Below, piece by piece: positions 25,536 to 35,156 of a stretch of 51,256 nt of DNA. Both the position numbers and the translations under genes were made by a program. The notes beneath the pieces are model-generated. The model was not told the origin of the DNA and did no database searches. It saw only the letters and a program-made list of their open reading frames with translations. Origin of the DNA: Terriglobales bacterium. Its GTDB lineage: Bacteria; Acidobacteriota; Terriglobia; Terriglobales; Acidobacteriaceae. Where the stretch lies: contig JASHOU010000181.1 in assembly GCA_030038475.1 (NCBI GenBank), positions 1 to 51,256 on the forward strand, read 5' to 3'. Numbering within the stretch: the stretch's first letter is position 1; the number at the start of each line of letters is the position of its first letter.

Positions 25536-28500
25536 ATGTTTCATCCTGTGTTCCGCGTTTCATCTGCTCGGTTAGCCGTCTCCGCCCGCTGCTTGGTTGT
25601 CTGCCTCGCTTGCCTGACAACTCAGTATTCATGGGCGCAAGCCCCGGCTTCATCATCATCTTCTTCGTCGGGGTCAAATCAATCGGGACACAATCCGAAG
25701 ACGAATAACGCCAACTCAGAAGAGGCGTTTGTCTTTGAACGAATCCTGAATCGTGTGCGGTTTGAGAATGACGGGACCGAAATCAGCGAAACCGAGGCGG
25801 CGATTCGGATTCAGAGCCAGGCGGGCGTGGAGGAATTCGGGCAGCTGGTTTTTGGATATTCGTCGGCGACGGAAAAATTGGAGATCGAGTATGTGCGCGT
25901 GCGCAAGCCGGACGGGCGGGTGGTAGAGACGCCGGAGTCGACGGCGCAGGATTTTGCTCCGGATGTGCTGAAGGAAGCTCCGATGTACAGCGACTACCGG
26001 CAGCGCCATATTTCCGTCGCCGCGCTGCAACCCGGCGACAGGCTCGAATACCGAACGGTGACGCGGGTGATTACTCCACTCGCGGCGGGAAATTTCTGGT
26101 ATGAGTACACGTTTCCAAAGGGGGTGGTGGTCGACGAGGACCGGCTTGAGGTTAACGTTCCGAGAACGCGGGAAATAAAACTCAAGACGCCGACGCGCAC
26201 GCCGGAGATTCGGGACGCTGGGGATCGCAGGATTTACACGTGGCTGGTGAAGGACATCAAGCCCGATCGCAACAAGGAAAAGGATGAGGCGGAGGAAGAG
26301 AGCGGACCTGATGTGCAGCTGACAACTTTTACCCAATGGATCCAGATCGCGCAGTGGTACGCCAAGCTGCAAGGCGAGCGGGTGACGGTTGATGAGAGCG
26401 TGCGAAAGAAAGCGGAAGAACTGACGAATGGCGCCGAGACTCCCACGGAAAAGGCGCAACGGCTCTACGATTTTGTGGCGCGAGATGTGCGTTATGTGAG
26501 CATCTCGCTGGGAATCGGGCGTTACCAACCGCACGCGGCGTCGGAGGTTTTGCAGAACGGTTATGGCGACTGCAAAGACAAGCACACGTTGTTTGCCGCG
26601 CTGCTGCGAGCGGAGGGAATTCAGAGTTATCCGGTGCTGATCGACAGTTCGCGCACAATCGATGTGGATGTTCCATCGCCGGCGCAGTTCGATCACGTAA
26701 TTACGGCGGCGCGGCTGGGACCGGGAGCGGAATTGACGTGGCTGGATACGACGCCGGAGGTGACTCCCTTTGGATTGATTGTGTACCAGTTGCGAAACAA
26801 GGAAGCGGTGCTGGCCTCGGACGACAGCGAAGGCGGATTAGAGCGAACTCCGGCGGATTCGCCGATCAAGACTTTTATGCATTTCACGCTCGACGGAAAG
26901 TTCAGCGAGTTCGGCGCGCTCGATGCCACGCTCGAAGTGACTGCGCAGGGCGATCGCGATTGGCCGCTGCGCAGCAGTTTTCGGCGATTCTCGCAGGCGC
27001 AATGGAAGGACTTTGTGAAGGCGCTATCCGCGAGTTGGGGATTGCCGGGCGATGTTGACGACATTCAACTCGATCCCATCGAAGACACGAGCAAGCCATT
27101 TCATCTGAAGTATCACCTGCATCAGGAGCAGTATTTTATTGTGCCGTCGGAGAGCGTGAATTTTCGGCCCATTCCCCCGCTGGGGGTTCCGGCGATTCAC
27201 GCGTCGCGCAAGAGCACCGAGCCTTTGAATATCGGTCCAGCGGGCGAAATCGATTACCGGGTGCGTCTGCAGTTCCCCGCTAACTACACGGTGCACACGC
27301 CAATTAGGGTCAATATTTCACGCGACTATGGGGAGTATTCGTCGTCGTATACGCTGACGAATGGAGTGCTTCAAGGCGAACGCAGGCTGGTGGTGAATAG
27401 GAATGAAGTGGCGGCGTCGCGGCGCGCGGATTATGAATCGTTTGGCAATGCAGCGCGCAGCGACGAAGACCAGTTGTTATCGTGCACGATCCAGACGCCT
27501 GCAGGGCAGGGCGCGCAGACTGCGGCGAAGATGTCGGGAACTCCTGTGGAATTGCACACCGCAGGAGTGAAGGCGCTGCAAAGCAAAAACTACAGCGATG
27601 CGATTATTTTGCTGAAGCGAGCGCTGGAGGGCGATGCGGGCGTTGCTAATCCAAGTACGGCAAATCCAAGCACGGCAAATCCGGGCGTTGCAAATGCAAG
27701 CACTGCGAATCCAAGCGCGGCGAATTCCAGCCTAAAAGACGGCTGGTACGACCTGGGACGCGCGTATGCGGGAGCCAACGATCATGCGGACGCGATCGCG
27801 GCGTTTCGCAAGCAGATCGAGCTCGATCCGAATGACGCGCACGCCAACGGCGAACTAGCGCTCGAACTTCAGCAAACGGGCAAAACCGAAGAGGCGATCG
27901 CAGCCTATCGCAGGCAGCTGGATGCGGCTCCGTACGATAAGACGACGATAAAGAATTACGGTTTGTTGCTGGCGCAACTGGGACGCGACGCCGACGCGCG
28001 CAAGGAGTTAGAGGCAGCGGTGGCGATTCCGCCGGAGGACCCTGAGACGAAGATGGCATTGGCGCAGGTGTATGAGCGCCTGGGAGAGAAATCTCAGGCG
28101 CAGGAATTGTTGAAGGGACTGACGGGCAGCGCGGGCGGCGATGCGGGGCAGGATATTTTTGCTGCGGCATTGAAGAACGACATCGATCCCACACAGACGG
28201 AAAACGAGGCGCAGCAGGTTCTCTACGACATTGGCGACCAGTTCGATTCGGGCGAACTGGACCGGCTGGGTCCGTCGGCGTTTTCGGCGATGCGGCTGGT
28301 GGCGCTGGCCTGGGCGCGAATCGGATGGGCGAAGTTTCAACGGGGCGACGATCTGGCGGCGATGCAGTTTCTGACTTCGGCGTGGTTGTTGAGCCAGTCG
28401 GGGACGGTTGCCGACCGGCTGGGGCAGGCGCTCGAAAAACAGGGCCAGCCAGAAAAGGCGCGACACATGTATGCGCTGGCTGTGGCGGCGGGTGGAGCGG

Positions 28501-28877
28501 ACGTTGCGGATTCGCGTGCGCGGTTGGCGAAGATAGCGGGCGATTCCGGTGCGCAGGGAAAAAGCTCAGCTGAAAAGGATGTTGCGGAGGCACGGGCGGA
28601 ATTGGCGCAGTCCCGCACGGTGAAGCTTGGGGCGATCACGAGCAAATCGGTTTCGGCGCGGTTCAATCTTGTGTTCGACAGTTCGGCGCGGCCCGAGCGA
28701 GTGGAGTTTGTGGATGGCGACGAGAGCTTGCGGCCGGCGGCGGAGCAGATTCGCGGCAAAGATTTTCCGGTGCGATTTCCGGATGTGTCGTCGGTGAAAA
28801 TTGTGCGCAGGGCGGTGCTGAGCTGCGGCGGAACGGGCTGCAGTCTTGGGCTAATGCCGATCGATTCGACGAAGTGA
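25536..28877 (+). CDS. DUF3857 / transglutaminase-like / TPR protein
   Basis: 1113 residues. A hydrophobic N-terminal signal, then a Ser-rich linker, DUF3857 at about 65-240 (I-E-Y-V-R-V-R-K-P-D-G-R-V-V), and a transglutaminase-like core with a full triad: Cys346 (G-D-C-K-D-K-H-T-L), His387 (F-D-H-V) and Asp404 (W-L-D-T-T). From about 680 onward there are TPR units (A-L-Q-S-K-N-Y-S-D-A-I; A-I-A-A-Y-R-R-Q-L). Residues about 705-732 are a five-residue repeat (A-N-P-S-T and variants) encoded by a 15-base minisatellite. Such proteins are probably periplasmic peptidases or crosslinkers; the substrate is unknown. The C-terminal 80 residues form a separate domain containing C-G-G-T-G-C. Confidence 0.88.
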   Translation: MFHPVFRVSSARLAVSARCLVVCLACLTTQYSWAQAPASSSSSSSGSNQSGHNPKTNNANSEEAFVFERILNRVRFENDGTEISETEAAIRIQSQAGVEEFGQLVFGYSSATEKLEIEYVRVRKPDGRVVETPESTAQDFAPDVLKEAPMYSDYRQRHISVAALQPGDRLEYRTVTRVITPLAAGNFWYEYTFPKGVVVDEDRLEVNVPRTREIKLKTPTRTPEIRDAGDRRIYTWLVKDIKPDRNKEKDEAEEESGPDVQLTTFTQWIQIAQWYAKLQGERVTVDESVRKKAEELTNGAETPTEKAQRLYDFVARDVRYVSISLGIGRYQPHAASEVLQNGYGDCKDKHTLFAALLRAEGIQSYPVLIDSSRTIDVDVPSPAQFDHVITAARLGPGAELTWLDTTPEVTPFGLIVYQLRNKEAVLASDDSEGGLERTPADSPIKTFMHFTLDGKFSEFGALDATLEVTAQGDRDWPLRSSFRRFSQAQWKDFVKALSASWGLPGDVDDIQLDPIEDTSKPFHLKYHLHQEQYFIVPSESVNFRPIPPLGVPAIHASRKSTEPLNIGPAGEIDYRVRLQFPANYTVHTPIRVNISRDYGEYSSSYTLTNGVLQGERRLVVNRNEVAASRRADYESFGNAARSDEDQLLSCTIQTPAGQGAQTAAKMSGTPVELHTAGVKALQSKNYSDAIILLKRALEGDAGVANPSTANPSTANPGVANASTANPSAANSSLKDGWYDLGRAYAGANDHADAIAAFRKQIELDPNDAHANGELALELQQTGKTEEAIAAYRRQLDAAPYDKTTIKNYGLLLAQLGRDADARKELEAAVAIPPEDPETKMALAQVYERLGEKSQAQELLKGLTGSAGGDAGQDIFAAALKNDIDPTQTENEAQQVLYDIGDQFDSGELDRLGPSAFSAMRLVALAWARIGWAKFQRGDDLAAMQFLTSAWLLSQSGTVADRLGQALEKQGQPEKARHMYALAVAAGGADVADSRARLAKIAGDSGAQGKSSAEKDVAEARAELAQSRTVKLGAITSKSVSARFNLVFDSSARPERVEFVDGDESLRPAAEQIRGKDFPVRFPDVSSVKIVRRAVLSCGGTGCSLGLMPIDSTK
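27649..27727 (+). repeat. 15-bp coding minisatellite
   Basis: About five imperfect copies of a 15-base unit related to GCAAATCCAAGCACG encode A-N-P-S-T variants between the transglutaminase part and the TPR part. The number of copies could change without breaking the frame. Confidence 0.75.
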
Positions 28878-28880
28878 AGG

Positions 28881-28911
28881 CCCACTCAAGCCAAAACCGG
28901 GCTTGAGTGGG
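28881..28911. terminator. Strong hairpin after the DUF3857 gene
   Basis: CCCACTCAAGCC (28881-28892) pairs perfectly with GGCTTGAGTGGG (28900-28911) around a 7-base loop, four bases after the stop. No T-run follows, so it could be a terminator, an mRNA-stabilising structure or a dispersed repeat. Confidence 0.5.
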
Positions 28912-28972
28912 GCACCCGCTTCATCAGTGCCGCTTTATCTGCGGCGCTTGCTGACAAAGACAGGAATCATCC

Positions 28973-29437
28973 ATGGCAGATTTGCGATCGATAATCGCTG
29001 CTGACTTTACGGAACGCTACAAAAAACTGGCTGGGATGGTTCGCGAGCTGGCAGAGCCTTTGAATGACCAGCAGTTTTGGACGAAGCCGTTTCCGTTCGG
29101 CAACAGCTTAGGGCATCTCGTGCTGCATCTCACGGGAAATTTGAATTACTACATCGGCGCGCAGATCGCGGAGACGGGCTACGTGCGCGATCGACCGCTG
29201 GAATTTTCGGATGCAACGCATCCACCGAAAACGGAGGTGCTGCGGAGATTCGACCAGGCGATTGAGATCGTGATCGCAACAATCAACCGTCAATCGGCGG
29301 AGGACTGGACGAAGGAATACGCCGGAACGGGCGTGGAGGCACGCGACAGATTTGCGATTGTTCTGCTGTGCGCGACGCATCTGCACCACCACATCGGACA
29401 AATGATCTATCTGGGATTTCAGTTGAAACGTGGCTGA
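28973..29437 (+). CDS. DinB-like four-helix protein
   Basis: 154 residues, soluble. The DinB/YfiT-type helical bundle is suggested by F-G-N-S-L-G-H-L-V-L-H-L-T-G-N-L (His48 and His52) and by the C-terminal H-L-H-H-H-I-G-Q-M-I-Y-L, which together supply metal-binding histidines. Members bind a divalent metal and include thiol-dependent transferases and DNA-damage-inducible proteins, but the substrate cannot be read from sequence. ATG 28973 has AGGAA about eight bases upstream. The SDR gene starts 30 bases after its end, so the two probably share a transcript. Confidence 0.8.
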   Translation: MADLRSIIAADFTERYKKLAGMVRELAEPLNDQQFWTKPFPFGNSLGHLVLHLTGNLNYYIGAQIAETGYVRDRPLEFSDATHPPKTEVLRRFDQAIEIVIATINRQSAEDWTKEYAGTGVEARDRFAIVLLCATHLHHHIGQMIYLGFQLKRG

Positions 29438-29466
29438 CTTGGTCGGTTCGTTTTTACGGAGGTGCG

Positions 29467-30219
29467 GTGCGCGGGCTGAAGGGGAAACGAGTTCTGATTA
29501 CCGGAGGTGCCAGCGGCATTGGAGCGGCTACGGCAGCGCGTTTTCTTGAAGAAGGTTCGGCGGTATGCGTGCTTGACCGCGACGCGGATGGTCGCCGAAA
29601 GATACGGCAAGAGCTGCCGCGACTGGCCGGAACGCTCGATGCCGATGTTGCAAACCTGGATCAGGTGAAGGCCGCGTTCGGCGAAGCCGTTCGCGTGATG
29701 GGCGGCGTCGATGTGCTGGTGAATAATGCCGGCATCAGCATTCGTCATAATTTTCTCGATGTCACGCCGGAAGAGTGGGGCCGCGTGATCGCCGTAAACC
29801 TGACCGGAGTTTTCTACGTCGCGCAGACTGCGGCGCGGCACATGATGGAACGCGGCAGCGGCGTGATTCTGCAAACCGCCTCGACCAACGGCATGATGGG
29901 CTACCCGTTTTATGCTGATTACAACGCCAGTAAAGCGGGCGTGATCGAGCTGACGAAGTCGATGGCGCTGGAACTTGCACCGAAGGTTCGAGTGTGCGCC
30001 GTGGCGCCGGGATACGTGCTGACGCCGATGCAGCGCGCGGAATACACCGACGCCATGCTCGAAGAGGTCAACCGCAAAATTCCGTTGCGGCGGCACGCGC
30101 AGCCCGAGGAGATTGCGGCGCTGTTTGCATTCCTCGCTTCGGACGATGCGCAAAACATAACCGGCCACGTTTACACTTGTGACGGCGGAGAAACTGCCGG
30201 AGGACTGGCCAGCCGGTGA
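29467..30219 (+). CDS. Short-chain dehydrogenase/reductase
   Basis: 250 residues from GTG 29467, with GGAGG four bases upstream; the open frame before it overlaps the DinB gene. Classical SDR features: T-G-G-A-S-G-I-G (12-19), D-R-D at the end of the second strand (an acidic residue favouring NAD over NADP), N-N-A-G (86-89), and catalytic Ser139, Tyr152 and Lys156 in D-Y-N-A-S-K. P-G-Y-V-L-T-P-M follows. It would oxidise or reduce an alcohol/ketone in the cytoplasm; the substrate is undetermined. Confidence 0.93.
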   Translation: MRGLKGKRVLITGGASGIGAATAARFLEEGSAVCVLDRDADGRRKIRQELPRLAGTLDADVANLDQVKAAFGEAVRVMGGVDVLVNNAGISIRHNFLDVTPEEWGRVIAVNLTGVFYVAQTAARHMMERGSGVILQTASTNGMMGYPFYADYNASKAGVIELTKSMALELAPKVRVCAVAPGYVLTPMQRAEYTDAMLEEVNRKIPLRRHAQPEEIAALFAFLASDDAQNITGHVYTCDGGETAGGLASR

Positions 30220-30366
30220 CCACGCGGCATTTCGCCTGCCCGCCCGTGCGAAGACCGCAAGAATAAGTTTTCGGGAACTAATAACCTTTCGCTTGCGTAT
30301 CCGTCTAATACAGTTTGTGTACAGAAGTCTGCCGTAATGCCAATACAGTTGTCTCCCGGAGTTCCA

Positions 30367-32184
30367 ATGCGAATTTTGACCTGCGTGTTAGTCCTTGCCT
30401 TGCTGGTTCCGGCTGCTGTCGCGGCCGCCGCCGATTCTCCTGCCGATCTCGACGCGCGGCGTAAAGCGCTGAAGGACCTGCTGCATGAGCAGTGGGAATA
30501 CCAGATGCGCACCAGCCCAATCTATGCATCGATTTTGGGCGACAAACGCTATAACGACAAGCTGGATGACTTCTCTCAGGCGGCCATCGACGACAATCTG
30601 GAACAGACCCGCCGCTTCCTTGTCCGCTTTGAAGCCATCGACACCACCGGCTTTCCCGAGCAGGAGGCGCTCAACAAAGAGATCATGGTTCGGGACCTGA
30701 AGATGAATCTGGAAGGCGCACGCTTCAAGCCGTGGGAGATGCCCGTAAACCAATTCAGCGGAATTCATATCGACGCGCCGCAACTGGTCAGCCTGCTTTC
30801 GTTCGAGAGCGTGAAGGATTACGAGGATTACATTACGCGGCTCAAGCTGCTACCGCGCCTGTTCGACCAGACCACCGACCAGATGCGCAAAGGCATGGCG
30901 GCAGGATTAATGCCGCCGAAGATTCTGCTGGAAAAAGTTGTAACGCAAGCGAACGGAATCGCCACGACGCCGGCAGAGCAGAGTCCATACGCACATCCCT
31001 TCGATAAATTTCCCGATGCCATTTCCGAAGCCGATCGCAAGCGGCTGCGCGAAGCGGGATTGGCCGCGATCAAGGATTCGGTGCTCCCGGCCTACGTCAA
31101 GTTCACCGCATTCGTTCGCGACGAGTATGCACCGAAGGGAAGGACTGAGCCCGGAGCGTGGTCTTTGCCTGATGGTGACGCGTGGTATGCGTTCCGCGTG
31201 AAAGAAAGCACGACAACGAATCTGACTCCCGAAGAGATTCACCAGCTTGGGCTGGAGCAGGTGAAGGAGATCGAAACCCGCATGCTGGCGGTGGTAAATC
31301 AACTGGGCTACAAGGACCTGAAAAGCTTCAGCGCCTCGCTGCCCGATAACCCTAAGGTGCACGTGCATTCGCGGAAGGAGATTCTCGATCTCTACCAAAA
31401 GTACACGGATCAAATGTACCTGAAGCTGCCCGAGTTGTTCGGACGTCTGCCCAAGGCGAAGGTGCAAATCATGCCCATCGAGGAGTTCCGCGAGAAAGAG
31501 GCCTCGACGGAATACGTTGAAGGCACTCCGGATGGATCTCGCTCCGGTCATATCATGGTCAATACCGGCAACTTCGAAAAAGGCACGACGCTCGACTGTG
31601 AAACCACCGCGTATCACGAGGGAGTGCCCGGACATCACATGCAGATTTCGATCGCGCAGGAGTTGCCCGAACTGCCTCCGTTCCGCCAGCACGAAGGATA
31701 TACGGCTTACACCGAGGGGTGGGCGCTTTATTCGGAGAGACTGGGCAAAGAGGTTGGATTCTTTCAGGATCCCTACAGCTACTATGGCCACCTGCAGGAT
31801 GACATGCTGCGCGGCATCCGCCTGGTCGTCGACACCGGCTTCCACTACAAACACTGGACGCGGCAGCAGGTGGTCGATTTCTTCCACGAGCACTCAGCGA
31901 TTGACGAGGCCGAAGTGCAGAGCGAGACCGACCGTTACATGGCATGGCCGGCGCAGGCGCTTGGCTACAAGATCGGACAACTGGAGATTCTGAAGCTGCG
32001 TCAGTATTCGAAAGATCAGCTGGGCAGCAAGTTCGACCTGCGCGCTTTCCACGATGAAGTGCTTTCGGGCGGCGCGCTTCCGCTGGACGTCCTCAGCGCG
32101 CGCGTTCACGAGTGGGTGGCGCAGCAGAAGACGCAGGCATCGCTATCGTCTCCGGGCTCGGAATCGAGGGCGAATCAAAACTGA
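30367..32184 (+). CDS. DUF885 family exported metallopeptidase-like protein
   Basis: 605 residues from ATG 30367, which has GGAG six bases upstream and starts a signal peptide (M-R-I-L-T-C-V-L-V-L-A-L to A-A-A-A). The DUF885 signature Y-H-E-G-V-P-G-H-H is at about 419-427, with a later E-G-Y-T-A-Y-T-E-G-W-A-L-Y that supplies further ligands. Proteins of this group are zinc-dependent peptidase-like enzymes; a few process short peptides, but most are uncharacterised. Expected to be periplasmic. The ATG at 30337, in frame, would add ten residues without a ribosome site. No gene partner is evident. Confidence 0.88.
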   Translation: MRILTCVLVLALLVPAAVAAAADSPADLDARRKALKDLLHEQWEYQMRTSPIYASILGDKRYNDKLDDFSQAAIDDNLEQTRRFLVRFEAIDTTGFPEQEALNKEIMVRDLKMNLEGARFKPWEMPVNQFSGIHIDAPQLVSLLSFESVKDYEDYITRLKLLPRLFDQTTDQMRKGMAAGLMPPKILLEKVVTQANGIATTPAEQSPYAHPFDKFPDAISEADRKRLREAGLAAIKDSVLPAYVKFTAFVRDEYAPKGRTEPGAWSLPDGDAWYAFRVKESTTTNLTPEEIHQLGLEQVKEIETRMLAVVNQLGYKDLKSFSASLPDNPKVHVHSRKEILDLYQKYTDQMYLKLPELFGRLPKAKVQIMPIEEFREKEASTEYVEGTPDGSRSGHIMVNTGNFEKGTTLDCETTAYHEGVPGHHMQISIAQELPELPPFRQHEGYTAYTEGWALYSERLGKEVGFFQDPYSYYGHLQDDMLRGIRLVVDTGFHYKHWTRQQVVDFFHEHSAIDEAEVQSETDRYMAWPAQALGYKIGQLEILKLRQYSKDQLGSKFDLRAFHDEVLSGGALPLDVLSARVHEWVAQQKTQASLSSPGSESRANQN

Positions 32185-32225
32185 TCGCGAGGCTAGGTTG
32201 CGGCGTATCATCTGTAGTTATAACG

Positions 32226-32831
32226 ATGACGACGCCCGAGCATCGGCAACGGGAGTACCAGCGCATGGCTGGCGTGTATTCCGCGATGAGCAACGAGGAA
32301 CTTGGCCAGATCGCGGAAAGCGGCGATGAACTCAGCGATGCGGCGCGGGAGGCGTTCCAAGCCGAAGCCGCAAAACGTGGCCTCGAGATAGAAATTCCGC
32401 TGCCTCACGGCCGAGACGTTTTGGAATACAACGAAACCGTTACCCTGCGCCAGTTCCGCGATCTTCCCGAGGCACTTTTGGCGAAGGGCAGTCTCGAGTC
32501 AGCCGGGATTCAGACCTATCTCGTCGACGACAATATGATCCGCATGGATTGGTTCATCTCCAATCTGCTGGGCGGAATCAAACTGAAGGTTCGAGCCGAA
32601 GATGCGGAAGCAGCCAACGAAATTCTGAATCAGCCGATTCCGGAAATGCTGGAGGTTGAAGGAGCGGGCCAGTTCGCGCAGCCCAAGTGTCCGAAGTGCG
32701 AGTCGCTCGACGTCAGCTTCGGCGAACTGAACAAGCCGATCGCTTATCTGACGGCCTACGCGGGCGTGCCGCTTCCTGTGCAGAAGCGGGGATGGACGTG
32801 CCACGCCTGCGGCAACGAGTGGGAAGAATAG
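32226..32831 (+). CDS. DUF2007-domain protein with zinc ribbon
   Basis: 201 residues from ATG 32226. Residues about 70-135 fit DUF2007 (V-T-L-R-Q-F-R-D-L-P-E-A, then A-G-I-Q-T-Y-L-V-D-D, ending A-E-D-A-E-A-A-N-E-I-L), a small ferredoxin-like domain once proposed to be a signal transducer. Cys155, Cys158, Cys192 and Cys195 (C-P-K-C and C-H-A-C) form a zinc ribbon at the C-terminus. The N-terminal helix pair M-S-N-E-E-L-G-Q-I-A looks regulatory. The open frame begins at 32112 but overlaps the DUF885 gene. The function is unknown; protein or nucleic-acid binding is plausible. Confidence 0.75.
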   Translation: MTTPEHRQREYQRMAGVYSAMSNEELGQIAESGDELSDAAREAFQAEAAKRGLEIEIPLPHGRDVLEYNETVTLRQFRDLPEALLAKGSLESAGIQTYLVDDNMIRMDWFISNLLGGIKLKVRAEDAEAANEILNQPIPEMLEVEGAGQFAQPKCPKCESLDVSFGELNKPIAYLTAYAGVPLPVQKRGWTCHACGNEWEE

Positions 32832-32848
32832 GCGCGCGAATCGCCGGC

Positions 32849-32854
32849 CATAAT
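32849..32854 (+). promoter_or_regulatory. -10-like CATAAT before the PASTA gene
   Basis: CATAAT is followed by eight bases and then the ATG at 32863; no Shine-Dalgarno lies between. Compatible with a leaderless mRNA. Confidence 0.35.
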
Positions 32855-32862
32855 CGCAAACT

Positions 32863-33702
32863 ATGCGACAGTTTTTTCGCACGCTGCTTCTCGCTCTGGT
32901 GCTGATGACAGTGGCGCTGATTTCCGCGCTCACGGCGATGCAGCTTGCCATTCACGGGCGCGAGGTAGCGATTCCGAATCTGGTGGGAATGAATCCCATC
33001 GATGCGGAGCGCGCGGGCGCGGCTTTGGGACTGCAAGTGGCGATCGAGCGACAGTTCTACAGCAACCTTCCCGAAGGAAAAATCGTGAGCCAGTTGCCGC
33101 TGCCGGGAACGAAGGTGCGGCGAGGCTGGTCGGTTCGCGTGGCGCAAAGCCTGGGACCGCAGCGTGTGGCGATTCCGAACGTTACCGGAGGCAGCGAGCG
33201 GGTTGCGGAGCTGAACATACAGCGGCGCGGGCTTACTCTCGGTTCGATCGCACGCGTGAGTGTGCCGGATGCGCCGCAAGATCAGGTTGTTTCGCAAAGC
33301 CCGCCGGCAAATGCCAGCGGCGTGTCGGCGCCGAAAATCAGTCTGCTGGTAAGCGACGGCGCGGAACCGCCGACTTACGTCATGCCGAACCTCACCGGGC
33401 AACCGCTGGGCAGCGCGACGCTGGCTCTTCAGGATGCCGGGATGAAAGTCGGCAAAGTCAGCGTACTGCCACCGCAGGCACCTGGTGAGCCGCAGACCGC
33501 AGGCGTTGCGCCGCCGGTTGGCGCGGGCGGTGCTTCTATGCAGGGCACTGTTTCGCCGGGCACGCAAGGCGTCATTACGCAGGGCGTGGGTCCGCAAAGC
33601 GTCATCACTCAGCCAAGCGCCGCCAGCATGATCGTTACGCAGACTCCGGCGCCGGGGCAGAGAATTGTGGCTGGCAGCTTGGTGAATTTCGAAGTGCGCT
33701 AG
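32863..33702 (+). CDS. Membrane-anchored PASTA-domain protein
   Basis: 279 residues: a membrane helix at about 6-28 (F-F-R-T-L-L-L-A-L-V-L-M-T-V-A-L) followed by three extracytoplasmic PASTA domains. Each begins with a hydrophobic-Pro-Asn-Leu/Val-Gly pattern: V-A-I-P-N-L-V-G-M near 35, V-A-I-P-N-V-T-G-G near 103 and Y-V-M-P-N-L-T-G-Q near 170. The third contains a Gly/Pro/Gln-rich insert of about 50 residues. PASTA domains bind peptidoglycan fragments or beta-lactams in kinases and penicillin-binding proteins; here there is no kinase or transpeptidase domain. It is convergent with rsmB, whose stop is 41 bases away. Confidence 0.85.
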   Translation: MRQFFRTLLLALVLMTVALISALTAMQLAIHGREVAIPNLVGMNPIDAERAGAALGLQVAIERQFYSNLPEGKIVSQLPLPGTKVRRGWSVRVAQSLGPQRVAIPNVTGGSERVAELNIQRRGLTLGSIARVSVPDAPQDQVVSQSPPANASGVSAPKISLLVSDGAEPPTYVMPNLTGQPLGSATLALQDAGMKVGKVSVLPPQAPGEPQTAGVAPPVGAGGASMQGTVSPGTQGVITQGVGPQSVITQPSAASMIVTQTPAPGQRIVAGSLVNFEVR

Positions 33703-33743
33703 CTTCGATATTTTCGTCTAATCATTTTCGGATCTTCGTCCGA

Positions 33744-35120
33744 TCATCTTCGGCGAATCAGCGCGGCGAAGAAACCGTCGCAGGGATGCACTCCGGGAAT
33801 TGTTCTTAGATAGGGACCGGCTAGAAGCGATGCGATATCGACCGCAGAGGCTAACTCGCCGGATTGACGCAGCTGCTTCAGCTCTGTTTTCAGATCGGCG
33901 ACCGCAAATCCGGCCGTGCTGCTCAGTGCAGCTTCTACGACGGCCTCGTTTTCCTCCGGCTCCAGCGAACAGGTGGAATAAACAAGACGGCCGCCGCTCG
34001 AAAGCTGGGCCAGCGCGGATTTCAGAATCGCGATCTGCCGCGACTGAAGGTCGGCCAGGTCTTCCAGCTTGAGTTTCCACTTGATCTCTGGATTGCGGGA
34101 TAGAGTGCCCGTTCCCGAGCAGGGAACGTCGGCGAGAATGCGGTCGAAGGTTGCCGCGAAAGGCAAACGACCTGCATCGGCTGCGACTACTTGAACGTTG
34201 GGCACGCGTGTGAGATTGCGCAGTAAATGAGCTCGATGCGGATGCAGTTCTGTGGCAAAAACTTTGGCGCGCGGATTACGCCTGGCGAGTAAGACGGTCT
34301 TGCCGCCGGGAGCGGCGCAACAATCGAGGATCGCACCGTCAGTTACGGCTTCTCCACAGCCGGCTAATAAAGCGACCAGTTGCGACGCTTCGTCCTGAAT
34401 CGAGATGCGGCCTTCACGAAAGGCGCGGGTTACGGTTACATCACCCGATAGAACGCGGCGTGCCGACGAAAGCAAGCGGCCGGGCGCGAGCTGTATCTGC
34501 GCGGCTGCGAGTTCGAGTTCAGTTTGGTTGTCATGAATGTGAATGGATGTCGCGGGTATCGTCTGATTCCAGGCGCAAATCGTTCGTGCTATCTCAAATC
34601 CATAATGAGCGCTCCAGCGGACGACCAGCCACGCGGGGTTGGCGGAGTTGCGCGCCAGAGTTGCCGAGTCGGAAGCAGAGGAGATTTTCGCGAAGCTATC
34701 TTCTGCTCTGTCTTTCGTTCGATCTTGCGCGCCTGACGATGCAATTCTTCTTAAAACCGCATTCACGAATGACGACGCCGACCGCTTTCGCCCCGTTTTG
34801 ACGAGTTCGACACTTTCGAAGATTGCGGCACGAGACGGAATGTGAGAAAGAAATTGCAATTGATAAACGCCGAGCCGAAGTGCGGCCAATACCTCAACGT
34901 CGAGCCGCTCGATTTTTTGCGACGACGCAGCAACCAATCGCTCATCGAGCAGCGATTGCCAGCGCAGGACTCCCATGACGAGTTCGGTGAGAAGCCTGTG
35001 ATCGCGCGAGGAGAGCTTCGAGAATGGAGCGGAGTGGAGCAGTTCCGCAGCGTAGGAGCCCTGGCGCTCGACTCGCAGAAGAATTTCGAAAGCCGCGGTG
35101 CGGGCAGGAGAAACAGCCAT
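33744..35120 (-). CDS. rsmB: 16S rRNA m5C967 methyltransferase
   Basis: 458 residues. The N-terminal NusB-like RNA-binding domain (R-T-A-A-F-E-I-L-L-R-V and D-R-H-L-L-type helices) is followed by the Sun/NOL1 methyltransferase domain. The SAM site is C-A-A-P-G-G-K-T, and the two working cysteines are Cys334 in D-V-P-C-S-G-T-G-T and Cys384 in Y-S-T-C-S-L-E-P-E-E-N-E. It adds a methyl group to C5 of cytidine 967 (E. coli numbering) in 16S rRNA. A low-complexity stretch of Ser, Ala and Lys at about 125-155 is slightly longer than usual. It is the last gene of the leftward aroC-def-fmt-rsmB group, 36 bases after fmt. Confidence 0.95.
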   Translation of the reverse strand: MAVSPARTAAFEILLRVERQGSYAAELLHSAPFSKLSSRDHRLLTELVMGVLRWQSLLDERLVAASSQKIERLDVEVLAALRLGVYQLQFLSHIPSRAAIFESVELVKTGRKRSASSFVNAVLRRIASSGAQDRTKDRAEDSFAKISSASDSATLARNSANPAWLVVRWSAHYGFEIARTICAWNQTIPATSIHIHDNQTELELAAAQIQLAPGRLLSSARRVLSGDVTVTRAFREGRISIQDEASQLVALLAGCGEAVTDGAILDCCAAPGGKTVLLARRNPRAKVFATELHPHRAHLLRNLTRVPNVQVVAADAGRLPFAATFDRILADVPCSGTGTLSRNPEIKWKLKLEDLADLQSRQIAILKSALAQLSSGGRLVYSTCSLEPEENEAVVEAALSSTAGFAVADLKTELKQLRQSGELASAVDIASLLAGPYLRTIPGVHPCDGFFAALIRRR

Positions 35121-35156
35121 TGCGGGCTATTGTCCCACAGCGCCTTCTCCCACAGA

